Origin: Chromatiaceae bacterium
GTDB lineage: Bacteria; Pseudomonadota; Gammaproteobacteria; Chromatiales; Chromatiaceae
DNA: 58,457 nucleotides
NCBI GenBank assembly: GCA_022340195.1
Contig: JAJDOL010000109.1
Location: 1-58,457, forward strand
Direction of reading: 5' to 3'
Shown here: in pieces, positions 9,011-16,426 of the stretch
Layout of the letters: each line of letters opens with the position of its first letter
Numbering within the stretch: the stretch's first letter is position 1
The notes under the pieces: generated by a model
The model's database searches: none
Seen by the model: the letters and a program-made list of their open reading frames with translations, nothing else
Told to the model about the DNA's origin: nothing
Position numbers and translations under genes: made by a program

Positions 9011-9760
9011 TCACGAGCGCAGGATCAATCCCGCGAGACAAGCGGCGCCGTAGCCGTTGTCGATGTTAACGACACCCACACCGCCCGCACAGCTGTTGAG
9101 CATTCCCAGCAGAGCCGCAAGGCCCCCGAAGCTGGCGCCATAACCGATGCTGGTGGGAACGGCCACGACGGGGCTGTCAACCAGCCCGGCCACGACACTC
9201 GCCAGCGCCCCCTCCATTCCTGCAACCACGATCAACGCCCGCGCCTTTCTCAGCACCGGCAGGTGGGGCAGAAGCCGATGCAAGCCGGCGACGCCCACGT
9301 CCCTGATGTGCTCGACGCGGGCGCCGAACAGGCAGGCGGTTTCGAACGCCTCCTCCGCCACCGGTGCGTCGGCCGTCCCGGCCGTGACAATCGCCAGGGT
9401 GCCATCCGGCGCCGGTACCGGCTCACGCTGCAGCACGATGGTGCGTCCAACGGCGTTGTAGCGCAGATCCGGATGCAGGTCGGAAACCGCGGCGAAGAGG
9501 TCGGAGCCCGCCCGCGTGGCCAACAGATTGTGCGAGCGCTCGCGGATCATGTAACCCAAAATCTCGCGCACCTGCTCCTTTGTCTTCCCCTGACAGAATA
9601 CGACCTCCGGATAACCCTGGCGCAGCTCCCGATGATTGTCCACCTTGGCTTCAATCAGCTCGCCGTAGGGCAAATCCCTGAGCAGGTCCATCGCGTCCGG
9701 CACCGGCAGCTCGCCGCTGCGCACCGCCTCCAGCAGCTCGGCGAGACGGTCGCGGTTCAA
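9011..9760 (-). CDS. larB: Nickel pincer cofactor biosynthesis protein LarB
   Basis: 249 aa. LarB carboxylates the pyridinium ring of nicotinate adenine dinucleotide at C5 and hydrolyses the phosphoanhydride, the first step of nickel-pincer nucleotide synthesis. The C-terminal half has the PurE-like (AIR carboxylase) core, with the conserved VVAGMEGALASVVAG, VAVPTSIGYG and NIDNGYGA segments. The N-terminal part has the family motif F-C-Q-G-K-T. It is last in a larC-larE-larB operon; its ATG overlaps the larE stop by 4 bp. Confidence 0.95.
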   Translation of the reverse strand: MNRDRLAELLEAVRSGELPVPDAMDLLRDLPYGELIEAKVDNHRELRQGYPEVVFCQGKTKEQVREILGYMIRERSHNLLATRAGSDLFAAVSDLHPDLRYNAVGRTIVLQREPVPAPDGTLAIVTAGTADAPVAEEAFETACLFGARVEHIRDVGVAGLHRLLPHLPVLRKARALIVVAGMEGALASVVAGLVDSPVVAVPTSIGYGASFGGLAALLGMLNSCAGGVGVVNIDNGYGAACLAGLILRS

Positions 9761-10665
9761 GACGGCTCGACCCTCACGCCAGGATGAAGGCGATGCTCGG
9801 CTCCCTGGGTAGCAGAATCAGTGGATGGGCTTTCGTCAGACGCCGCCGCTTCGCCCGAAACGGAGCGGGCTCCTCCGGAGCCCGCCGGATTCATACTCCC
9901 CAGACGGTAGCCGAACAGGTCCATGGTAACGTGCCGAAAGCCCAATATCCGCAGGGTCTTCACGACGGTATCGGCCTGTTCGAGCAGCTGCAGGCGCTGC
10001 TCGGGGGCCACCTCGATACGCGCCAAATCGCCGTGCATACGCACCCTGAGCCAGCTGTAGCCCAGTGTCCTCAGAAAACGCTCCGCTTCCTCCACGCGGT
10101 GAAGGTCCTCCATGGTGAAACGCTGACCGACCGGTAGACGGGTAAGCAGGCAGGCGTTGGTCGGCTTGTTCCAGTTGGGCAAGCCCAGGAGCTCCGACAG
10201 GCGGCGGATGTCCGACTTGGTGATCTTGCACTCGAGCAGCGGGCTGTCGATATCCAGCTCCCTCAATGCGCGCAGACCTGGGCGAAAATCACCCAGGTCG
10301 TCCAGGTTGCTGCCGTCGAGTACCTTTTCGAACCCGGCCTCCCGCGCGGCGCCCAGCAGCCGTTTATAAAGCGCGTACTTGCAGAGATAGCAGCGCTCCG
10401 GCGGGTTGGCCTCGAGACCGTCCGGCATATCGAGCTCCACCAATTCGTGGCGCACCCCGAGCTGGGCGCTGAGGATCAGGGTGTCGGCGGCCTCCTGGCG
10501 CTCCATGTAGGGTGTCACGGCCGTCAGCGCCAGGACCCGATCGCCTAACACCTCTTTGGCTGCCGCCAGCAACAAGGTGCTGTCGGTACCTCCGGAAAAG
10601 CCGACCGCAGCCGCCTTCATCCCGCGCAGCCGATCGAGCAGCCGCTCGTAGATATCAACCGCCAT
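9757..10665 (-). CDS. larE: ATP-dependent sacrificial sulfur transferase LarE (three-cysteine type)
   Basis: 302 aa. LarE adenylates the pyridinium dicarboxylate and inserts sulfur to make the thiocarboxylates of the nickel-pincer nucleotide. The PP-loop SGGTDST is at residues 24-30. Three cysteines are placed as in the [4Fe-4S]-type LarE described from Thermotoga maritima: C92 and C95 (RCYLCK) and C172 (TNACLLTR). The single-Cys Lactiplantibacillus enzyme keeps only the last. The C-terminus (about 270-302) is a low-complexity Ser/Gly/His extension. The frame is open 23 codons upstream, but the ATG at 10663-10665 has a strong GGAGG site. The start overlaps larC by 11 bp. Confidence 0.95.
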   Translation of the reverse strand: MAVDIYERLLDRLRGMKAAAVGFSGGTDSTLLLAAAKEVLGDRVLALTAVTPYMERQEAADTLILSAQLGVRHELVELDMPDGLEANPPERCYLCKYALYKRLLGAAREAGFEKVLDGSNLDDLGDFRPGLRALRELDIDSPLLECKITKSDIRRLSELLGLPNWNKPTNACLLTRLPVGQRFTMEDLHRVEEAERFLRTLGYSWLRVRMHGDLARIEVAPEQRLQLLEQADTVVKTLRILGFRHVTMDLFGYRLGSMNPAGSGGARSVSGEAAASDESPSTDSATQGAEHRLHPGVRVEPS

Positions 10666-11830
10666 CGTTCTCCTCCAGGATCCGCTCCAGCTCGCGGTAG
10701 ACCTTTCGCAACGGTAGATCCCGCGCAAGCGCAATGGCCCGGCAGGCCTCGTACTCCGGCTTGGCGCGTCGGGTCCCGTCCGGCTGCAATGCGACCTTCA
10801 CGTCCACCGGACCATAGGGGGTCTCGAGGTGGCGAATGCTTCGCTCCAGGACGGTTCGGGACACCGAGCTCCGGCGCACGCCCAGCGTAGTGGTCTCCAT
10901 AAACAGGAGTCTTGTCATTGTCTGTTCGTCTCGTCCCTCGCACAGGACGCTTACCAGGATACCGGGTCGCCCTTTTTTCATCACCAGTGGAGTGATCCAG
11001 GTATCCTTTGCACCGCTGCTCAACAGTCGATCCATCAGATGCGGATAGAGCTCCGGGCTCATGTCGTCGATGTTGCATTCGAGCAGCGAAAGCACCTCGC
11101 GACGCGCCGGCCGGGGATCCACAGCCAGCACGCGGAGCAGGTTAGGCACGGGCCCATCACGACGACCAACCCCATAACCGACCCGACGCGCTACCATACT
11201 CGCCTGCGGCTCAAAACGCTCGGCGGCGGTGGTCAGGATGGCTGCACCGGTTGGCGTTGTGGCCTCGAAGGGTACGCCGCCACGATGGGTGGGCACGTCT
11301 CTCAGCAGCTCCTGGGTCGCAGGTGCCGGTACCGGAAAACGGCCGTGGCTACAATCCACAAATCCCGAACCCAGCTCTACCGCCGAGGCGATCACCGTCG
11401 GCCAGCCCAGCTGCTCCAGGCAGATGGCCGCGCCCACGACGTCGACCAATGCGTCGACGGCGCCGACCTCATGGAAGTGCACCTCCTCGATCGGAATTCC
11501 GTGGACCCGCGCCTCGGCCGCGGCCAGGCGCTCGAACACCCGCAAGCTGAACGCCTCGACCCGGCGCCCGAGGCCGCAACGTCCTATCAGCTCTCGCACC
11601 GCGGGCAGATGGCGCGCGGGTCTCCCGGCGTCGGCATCGATCAGCACCTCGGCACGGGTGCCCGCGATGCCACCGCGGCTGTCCGGTCCGATGCGCAGCG
11701 CAAAGCCCTCTAAAGCCAGTCGCTCGAGCCCGGTGCGCAGCTGAGTCTCCTCGACCCCGAGGTCGAGCAAGGCCCCGAGGTTCATGTCACCGCTGATGCC
11801 GGCGAAGCAGTCATAGAACAGGCTGGTCAT
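10655..11830 (-). CDS. larC: Nickel insertion protein LarC
   Basis: 391 aa. LarC is a CTP-dependent cyclometallase that inserts nickel into the dithiodicarboxylate nucleotide, completing the pincer cofactor. Family features are the N-terminal LFYDCFAGISGDMNLGALLD, the His-rich HFHEVGAVDALVDVVG, and the C-terminal ECNIDDMSPE and MKKGRPG segments. Here it is a single uninterrupted frame, unlike the programmed-frameshift larC1/larC2 of Lactiplantibacillus. First gene of the minus-strand lar operon. No larA (lactate racemase or homologue) is present in the window. Confidence 0.95.
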   Translation of the reverse strand: MTSLFYDCFAGISGDMNLGALLDLGVEETQLRTGLERLALEGFALRIGPDSRGGIAGTRAEVLIDADAGRPARHLPAVRELIGRCGLGRRVEAFSLRVFERLAAAEARVHGIPIEEVHFHEVGAVDALVDVVGAAICLEQLGWPTVIASAVELGSGFVDCSHGRFPVPAPATQELLRDVPTHRGGVPFEATTPTGAAILTTAAERFEPQASMVARRVGYGVGRRDGPVPNLLRVLAVDPRPARREVLSLLECNIDDMSPELYPHLMDRLLSSGAKDTWITPLVMKKGRPGILVSVLCEGRDEQTMTRLLFMETTTLGVRRSSVSRTVLERSIRHLETPYGPVDVKVALQPDGTRRAKPEYEACRAIALARDLPLRKVYRELERILEENDGG

Positions 11831-12156
11831 GGTGGCTATGGATTCTGCATGGGAAGGAGCCTGTCCGAGCCGCGCGCTCGCGGCGCGTGGTCGCAGGACC
11901 GAGGCAGGTTTTTCACACGATTGGGGCGGATACCGGGCCTAATCAACGAAGTCGGGCGGGAAATCTGGCCGCAATCCGCGATGCCGCGGTAGAGCAGTCG
12001 TATATCGGGCAGTGCTCCTTGCTAGCAGTATAGCCCCGAACGATGAGGTGCGAACCAGGTGCCCCGGCGCAGCAGCACCCAGCCGATCCTCCTTTTTCGT
12101 TGGCGATAAGCGATCGGAGCGATATCCTAACGAGGAAGCGATTTGGAAACCGCCAG
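11831..12156. other. Divergent intergenic region (larC / HTH-ferredoxin gene)
   Basis: 326 bp between divergently transcribed genes, so it should contain both promoters. The weak frame extending the plus-strand gene upstream has no protein-like composition. I see no strong hairpin, riboswitch or convincing -35/-10 pair. Confidence 0.5.
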
Positions 12157-13629
12157 ATGACACAACTACTCAGCGTTTCACGCGCCGCCCGCCTAGCCGG
12201 CGTCTCCCGCTCCGAGCTGCAGAAGCGTATCCGACGGGGCGAGATCACCACCTTCGAAGGCGAAATCGCCGTCAGCGACCTGTTGCGGGTCTATCCGGAG
12301 GTGAACCTGGAGCAAAGCGGCGATCTCGAGCGAGTGGAGCGCATCAAAGCCAATGCACTGCCCAAGAGTCATCTGGCGGATAGTGCGCTTCCCAGCCCGC
12401 AGGTACTGATCTCACGGCTCAAATCCGTGAGCAAGGTTTTGGTGCAAAAGGCCGCCGCCCTGGAGAATGCCGAGGCCATTCTGGCAGAGCTCGACGCTCG
12501 TCTCGCCATTATGGTCGAGTCCGCCGATTCCGACACGGCCGTCTGCACCCGGGAGATCCAGGCGTGGCTGAACGCGGAGCGCCATAAGCTCACACAGCGA
12601 CCCGACGCCGAGTTCCAGGCACAAATCTTCGCCAAGGACACTTTTCTCCGCATCATGGCAGCCAATGTCAAGGTCATTCCCAGCGGTCACGACTTCTTTG
12701 TCGAGGGCACCGAATCCATTCTCGATGCCTCGGTGCAGGCAGGCCTCAACCTTGCCTACGGCTGCTCCAGCGGCAACTGTGGTACCTGCAAGGCCAGGGT
12801 CGTCAGCGGAGAGGTGTTCAAAACCCGCGAGCACGACTATGTGCTCAGCGCGCGCGAGCAGCAGATGGGCTATATCCTCACCTGCTCCCACACCGCTGTA
12901 ACCGACCTGGTGCTCGAAGCGGCGGAGGCCATGTCGGTGGATGACCTGCCGGAGCAGGAGATCCGCGCCAGCGTACACAGGGTCGAGCGGATCGGCGAAG
13001 ACCTTATTCAGCTTCAGGTGCAGACACCCCGCACTCAAACACTGCGCTTCATGGCGGGCCAGCGTGCGCGCCTGACCCTGGAGGACGGCGCCAGTGCCGA
13101 GCTCCCGATCGCCAGCTGCCCGTGCAACGGGCGCAACCTCCACTTCTTTGTGCGACTGATATCAGACAATCCATTCTCGCAAGCGGTTTTCGGCAACCTG
13201 GGTCACGGATACCTGGTCACGATTAAAGGCCCGACGGGCCGTTTTGTGCTCGAGGACGACGCCCCGGACCCGGCTGTCTTCGTGGCATTCGGCGACGGCA
13301 TCGCCCCGATCAAGAGCATGCTCGAGCACGCCGTCTCCATCGACGTCATCGAGTCCATCCACTTCTACTGGGCGGTCTCCGAGCTCGAGAGTCGGCACCA
13401 GACTAAATGGTGTCGCGCCATGCGGGAGTCTCTGGACAATTTCGCCTATACACCGCTGCTGGACGCTCGGACCGAGGACGTGCTCGCCGTGGTCGCGTCG
13501 GACCGTCGCGAACCGGATGCGAGGCGGTATTATGTCGCCGGACCCGGTTCTCAGGTCCGGAAAGTCGCCGACGGGCTCACGCGGCTGGGTATCTCGACCG
13601 ATCGTCTCTTCGTCGAAGCGCTGGATTGA
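12157..13629 (+). CDS. HTH domain fused to 2Fe-2S ferredoxin and ferredoxin reductase-like domain
   Basis: 490 aa. Residues about 5-45 (SVSRAARLAGVSRSEL, then an R-R-G-E-I-T-T-F-E-G wing-like turn) resemble a MerR/excisionase-type helix-turn-helix. A helical linker follows (about 80-150). A plant-type 2Fe-2S ferredoxin domain has C203, C208, C211 and C243 in the C-x4-C-x2-C...C pattern. The C-terminal part (about 265-490) resembles ferredoxin-NADP reductase, with a G-D-G-I-A-P-I-K-S nucleotide-type loop; the usual R-x-Y-S/T flavin motif is replaced by E-L-P-I-A-S. Electron-transfer partner and DNA target are unknown. The frame is open 38 codons upstream; the ATG at 12157 was chosen because family-like sequence starts there. 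Confidence 0.8.
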   Translation: MTQLLSVSRAARLAGVSRSELQKRIRRGEITTFEGEIAVSDLLRVYPEVNLEQSGDLERVERIKANALPKSHLADSALPSPQVLISRLKSVSKVLVQKAAALENAEAILAELDARLAIMVESADSDTAVCTREIQAWLNAERHKLTQRPDAEFQAQIFAKDTFLRIMAANVKVIPSGHDFFVEGTESILDASVQAGLNLAYGCSSGNCGTCKARVVSGEVFKTREHDYVLSAREQQMGYILTCSHTAVTDLVLEAAEAMSVDDLPEQEIRASVHRVERIGEDLIQLQVQTPRTQTLRFMAGQRARLTLEDGASAELPIASCPCNGRNLHFFVRLISDNPFSQAVFGNLGHGYLVTIKGPTGRFVLEDDAPDPAVFVAFGDGIAPIKSMLEHAVSIDVIESIHFYWAVSELESRHQTKWCRAMRESLDNFAYTPLLDARTEDVLAVVASDRREPDARRYYVAGPGSQVRKVADGLTRLGISTDRLFVEALD

Positions 13630-13733
13630 GCCCCTTGTCGCGAGCCGAGGGTCTGCAGCGAAGGGAAGGGCATTCGTCCGACACAGGCCCAGGGCCGGCC
13701 ATTCAGGATCCTCGCGTGCGAAGAAATCTTCCG

Positions 13734-14663
13734 ATGATTCGACCTGGCCTTCCAATCGTCCTGATTCTGGCGCTCGGCTGTTCGCTCGCCGCCAGGGGAG
13801 AAATTTACCGCTGGACCGACGCGGGTGGACGCTCGCAGTTCGGCGACCGCCCACCTCCGGAATCCGCTATGGATGTGCAGGCGCTCTCCGACAGGTACGG
13901 GGAGGAAAAAACACCCTTCAGCTTCGAGATCATTCCGGTCGGCTATGACATGGACCCTGAAACCCGCGTCAAGGTGGAGGTCGCGGTCTCGAAAATCCAC
14001 GAAATCCTGGGCTCGCGACTCGGGCTGAAATTCCGTCGGGACCCGAGCTTCACGATTCGCATCTTCAAGGACAAGGAATCCTACGCCGGCTATCGTGAGG
14101 GTCCGCCCCTCGCCGGACTCGCGTCCGGGTATTATTCACCGGCGCGCAACGAGGCTGTAACCTGGCGACATCACAACTTCGAGAAGATGCTCGAGGTTAT
14201 CACCCATGAGGCCAACCACGCGCTGATCCACCATCGCTTGGGTGAGGTTCCACCCTGGCTCAACGAGGGCCTGTCCGAATACTTCGAGCGCATGGAGGTC
14301 TTCGGTCAAGCGGTGGTAATCCACCCCAATGAACAATGGGACCAGGTTGTCAAGCAGAAGGTACGCGACGGCAGCATCAAACCGCTGCGCGACTACCTGG
14401 GCCTCTCCCAGCAAGGCTGGCAGATTCACAACTTCAGGACCAACGACGCGTACGCCCAGGCCTGGTCGCTCATCCACTTCCTGATGTCGACACCCGATGG
14501 GACGCGCCTGCTCGGGCACCTGATAAACACCCTCGATCGCGTCGGTGCGCAAGCGTTCTCCGGGGCGGCCACCCTCGACGCCGACTACGAAGGTGGCCTC
14601 GACGCCTTGGAGACCCGTTGGCTGGCATGGGTGCTCGGCCCGAAGCGGTCGCACTATTACTGA
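13734..14663 (+). CDS. Exported DUF4124 / peptidase MA-like protein
   Basis: 309 aa. A hydrophobic signal sequence (residues 4-20) is followed by a DUF4124-type segment (EIYRWTDAGGRSQFGDRPP). A gluzincin-like domain follows, with H158-E-A-N-H162 and a downstream glutamate in WLNEGLSEYFE (E178 or E182) as a likely third zinc ligand; this is the layout of peptidase MA-like (DUF1570) proteins. Likely a periplasmic or outer-membrane-associated zinc hydrolase of unknown substrate. The frame is open far upstream inside the previous gene; ATG 13734 or GTG 13716 (AGGA upstream) are the realistic starts. It lies 104 bp after the reductase gene, same strand. Confidence 0.78.
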   Translation: MIRPGLPIVLILALGCSLAARGEIYRWTDAGGRSQFGDRPPPESAMDVQALSDRYGEEKTPFSFEIIPVGYDMDPETRVKVEVAVSKIHEILGSRLGLKFRRDPSFTIRIFKDKESYAGYREGPPLAGLASGYYSPARNEAVTWRHHNFEKMLEVITHEANHALIHHRLGEVPPWLNEGLSEYFERMEVFGQAVVIHPNEQWDQVVKQKVRDGSIKPLRDYLGLSQQGWQIHNFRTNDAYAQAWSLIHFLMSTPDGTRLLGHLINTLDRVGAQAFSGAATLDADYEGGLDALETRWLAWVLGPKRSHYY

Positions 14664-14856
14664 TCGAAGCGACGGACCACAAAGCGCACCGCGCGAACTA
14701 CGCACACCCACGAAGGGTAGAACACAACGGCAAGACCGGATGCACGATGAGCCACGCCCGTGGCTGTTGTAGAATGCCTCCTTCACCGCCAGCCCGACCG
14801 ACACTTGGGGTGCGCGCAGATCCCCTACACGATTAGCGACATCGGGATAGAGCACT

Positions 14857-15552
14857 ATGAAAAGAGTCTTGATACCGCTGCTTATGCTATGGATGGTGGC
14901 AGCCGTTGCCGAAGAAACGGTCAGCGTCTATCAGCTCACCGGAGCGATCCAATGTAGCGAAGGCACGGGTATTCCGCCCGAGGAGGCTGCGGACCTGTTG
15001 CGCGGACAGGGTGTAAAAGTAGTCTCCGCGGAACGTCGCACGCTTCCGCAGGATGTCGCAAACAGCTGTGGTGCCCCCACGGGAGAGGCGAACGTGATGA
15101 AGGTCGTCGCCGTCGATTGGTCCGCCTTCCTGTCAGAAAACCCGGATGCAGGCGGCTACGGAATCTGGGTGTTCGACGAAAACACAGTCCAAATCTACAA
15201 GTACGACGGCACCCTGCGATGTGGTATGGGGCGCGAGATTTCACTGAAAGAGATGACAAAGGAGCTGGAATCTTCAGGCATCGATGTAGTGACGAGCCGC
15301 AAGGGCGAGGACGGTTTGACGCATATCAACGTTTGCGGCGCCTCCACCGGTTCGACGAACGTCTACGTCATCGACAGGGGTTCCCTTCCAGCCGCCGAGC
15401 GACTCGGTTTTCGGTTGTTGGTTACGCGTGAATTGACGCAGCGGATCAAGCCCGCGGGTACCAAGCCGCGACAAATGGGCATGGCCGCCCCCTCGCTACC
15501 GCAGGACCCCGAGAAGCCGCGGGAACCAGATCCGACCCCTCTGTTGTGGTGA
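14857..15552 (+). CDS. Exported protein with two tandem cysteine-containing domains
   Basis: 231 aa, not matched to a family I know. A signal peptide (about 1-19) is followed by two copies of one domain: residues about 24-86 and 113-173. Each copy has the pattern (V/I)Y-x4-G-x-(I/L)-(Q/R)-C, then a helix with Leu, G-(V/I)-x-V-V-S/T, then C-G-A-(P/S)-T-G-x2-N-V. The paired cysteines are exactly 38 residues apart in both (C33/C71 and C122/C160), suggesting one disulfide per domain in the periplasm. The C-terminal 35 residues are Pro-rich. It follows the exported HExxH gene by 193 bp. Confidence 0.7.
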   Translation: MKRVLIPLLMLWMVAAVAEETVSVYQLTGAIQCSEGTGIPPEEAADLLRGQGVKVVSAERRTLPQDVANSCGAPTGEANVMKVVAVDWSAFLSENPDAGGYGIWVFDENTVQIYKYDGTLRCGMGREISLKEMTKELESSGIDVVTSRKGEDGLTHINVCGASTGSTNVYVIDRGSLPAAERLGFRLLVTRELTQRIKPAGTKPRQMGMAAPSLPQDPEKPREPDPTPLLW

Positions 15553-15713
15553 TCGGGGCACAATTCGGACGGTCCCGGCTACCTTTCCGCCGCCTTTGAT
15601 CCGGTAGTCCGACGGGCTCGTCCGTATCGGGCATCCCGGCGGACGCGACCGCGCAAGCCAACGCGCCACGAAGGCACGCAACGTTTCAATTCAGATCCCC
15701 CGCAAACCAACCT

Positions 15714-16049
15714 ATGCCCAGATTCCCCAACGCATTGCAGGCCTGGAAATCGGACGCATTTCCTAACACGCTGAAAGACGAGATCGAGGCAATGGACCCC
15801 GGGATCTTGCCTCTGCAGAAGGGGTGCACCCGCGGCGGAGTTGCCGATGATACGGACATCACGGCAACCGTATACAAGGGCTCCGATGACCCGGACTCCA
15901 TCCTCGTGGATGTGGGAATCTTCTTCACCGAGATCACCGCTGCTTGTAGCTGTGGCGACGAGCCGGATACGATCAACAACTTTTGCCGGCTCCGGATCCG
16001 CATCGACAAGGCGTCTGCGGCAGCCGAGGTCTACGTCGTTCCAGATTAG
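15714..16049 (+). CDS. Small hypothetical protein
   Basis: 111 aa, family not recognised. The sequence is balanced and protein-like: a helical N-terminus (FPNALQAWKSDAFPNTLKDEIEAM), then a beta-rich C-terminal half (DITATVYKG, ILVDVGIFFTEITA, CRLRIRID, AEVYVV). Three cysteines cluster in ITAACSCGDEP and NNFCRL. No signal peptide or membrane segment. No clear ribosome binding site precedes the ATG, so the start is uncertain. Isolated between two other plus-strand genes. Confidence 0.6.
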   Translation: MPRFPNALQAWKSDAFPNTLKDEIEAMDPGILPLQKGCTRGGVADDTDITATVYKGSDDPDSILVDVGIFFTEITAACSCGDEPDTINNFCRLRIRIDKASAAAEVYVVPD

Positions 16050-16112
16050 AGCACCAAGGCTGTACAATGGCGCCCGCAAAATGGATACCCGCAAATTTCG
16101 GTTCTAGATATT

Positions 16113-16391
16113 ATGAAGAACAAGCTTAAGCGGTTTACGACATCGCTGTTACCCGTCGCAAGCAACCGCCAGGGCGAGTGCAACCGTTGCGGGGAGTGCT
16201 GCAGACTGCCCTTCCCCTGCCCGTTCCTGCGTTACGACGAGAAAGGCTTGAGTTACTGCAGCGTCTATCTATTGCGCCCGCCAAGCTGTCGCAAGTACCC
16301 CCGCACCGTATCGGAGAATATGACGCCCGAGACATGCGGCTATTATTTCGTCCCCGCCAAGGAGCTTGTCACCGCCGACGAAAGCGTGTGA
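16113..16391 (+). CDS. YkgJ-type Cys-rich (zinc/iron-chelating) protein
   Basis: 92 aa. C23-x2-C26-x2-C29-C30 followed by C36, C49, C59 and C75 matches the YkgJ-family CxxCxxCC metal-binding pattern (UPF0153-like). The role of the family is not settled; metal or Fe-S binding is inferred from the cysteine array. The final TGA overlaps a GTG that is in frame with the following channel gene, so the two could be translationally coupled. Confidence 0.8.
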   Translation: MKNKLKRFTTSLLPVASNRQGECNRCGECCRLPFPCPFLRYDEKGLSYCSVYLLRPPSCRKYPRTVSENMTPETCGYYFVPAKELVTADESV

Positions 16392-16426
16392 TCGGGCTCC
16401 GTTCGAGCCGCCCGCGCCCAAGGGTG

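Noticed and set aside
16178-16426. Upstream extension of the mechanosensitive channel frame inside the YkgJ gene
   Set aside because: Overlaps the YkgJ-type gene in another frame and has no membrane or family character.
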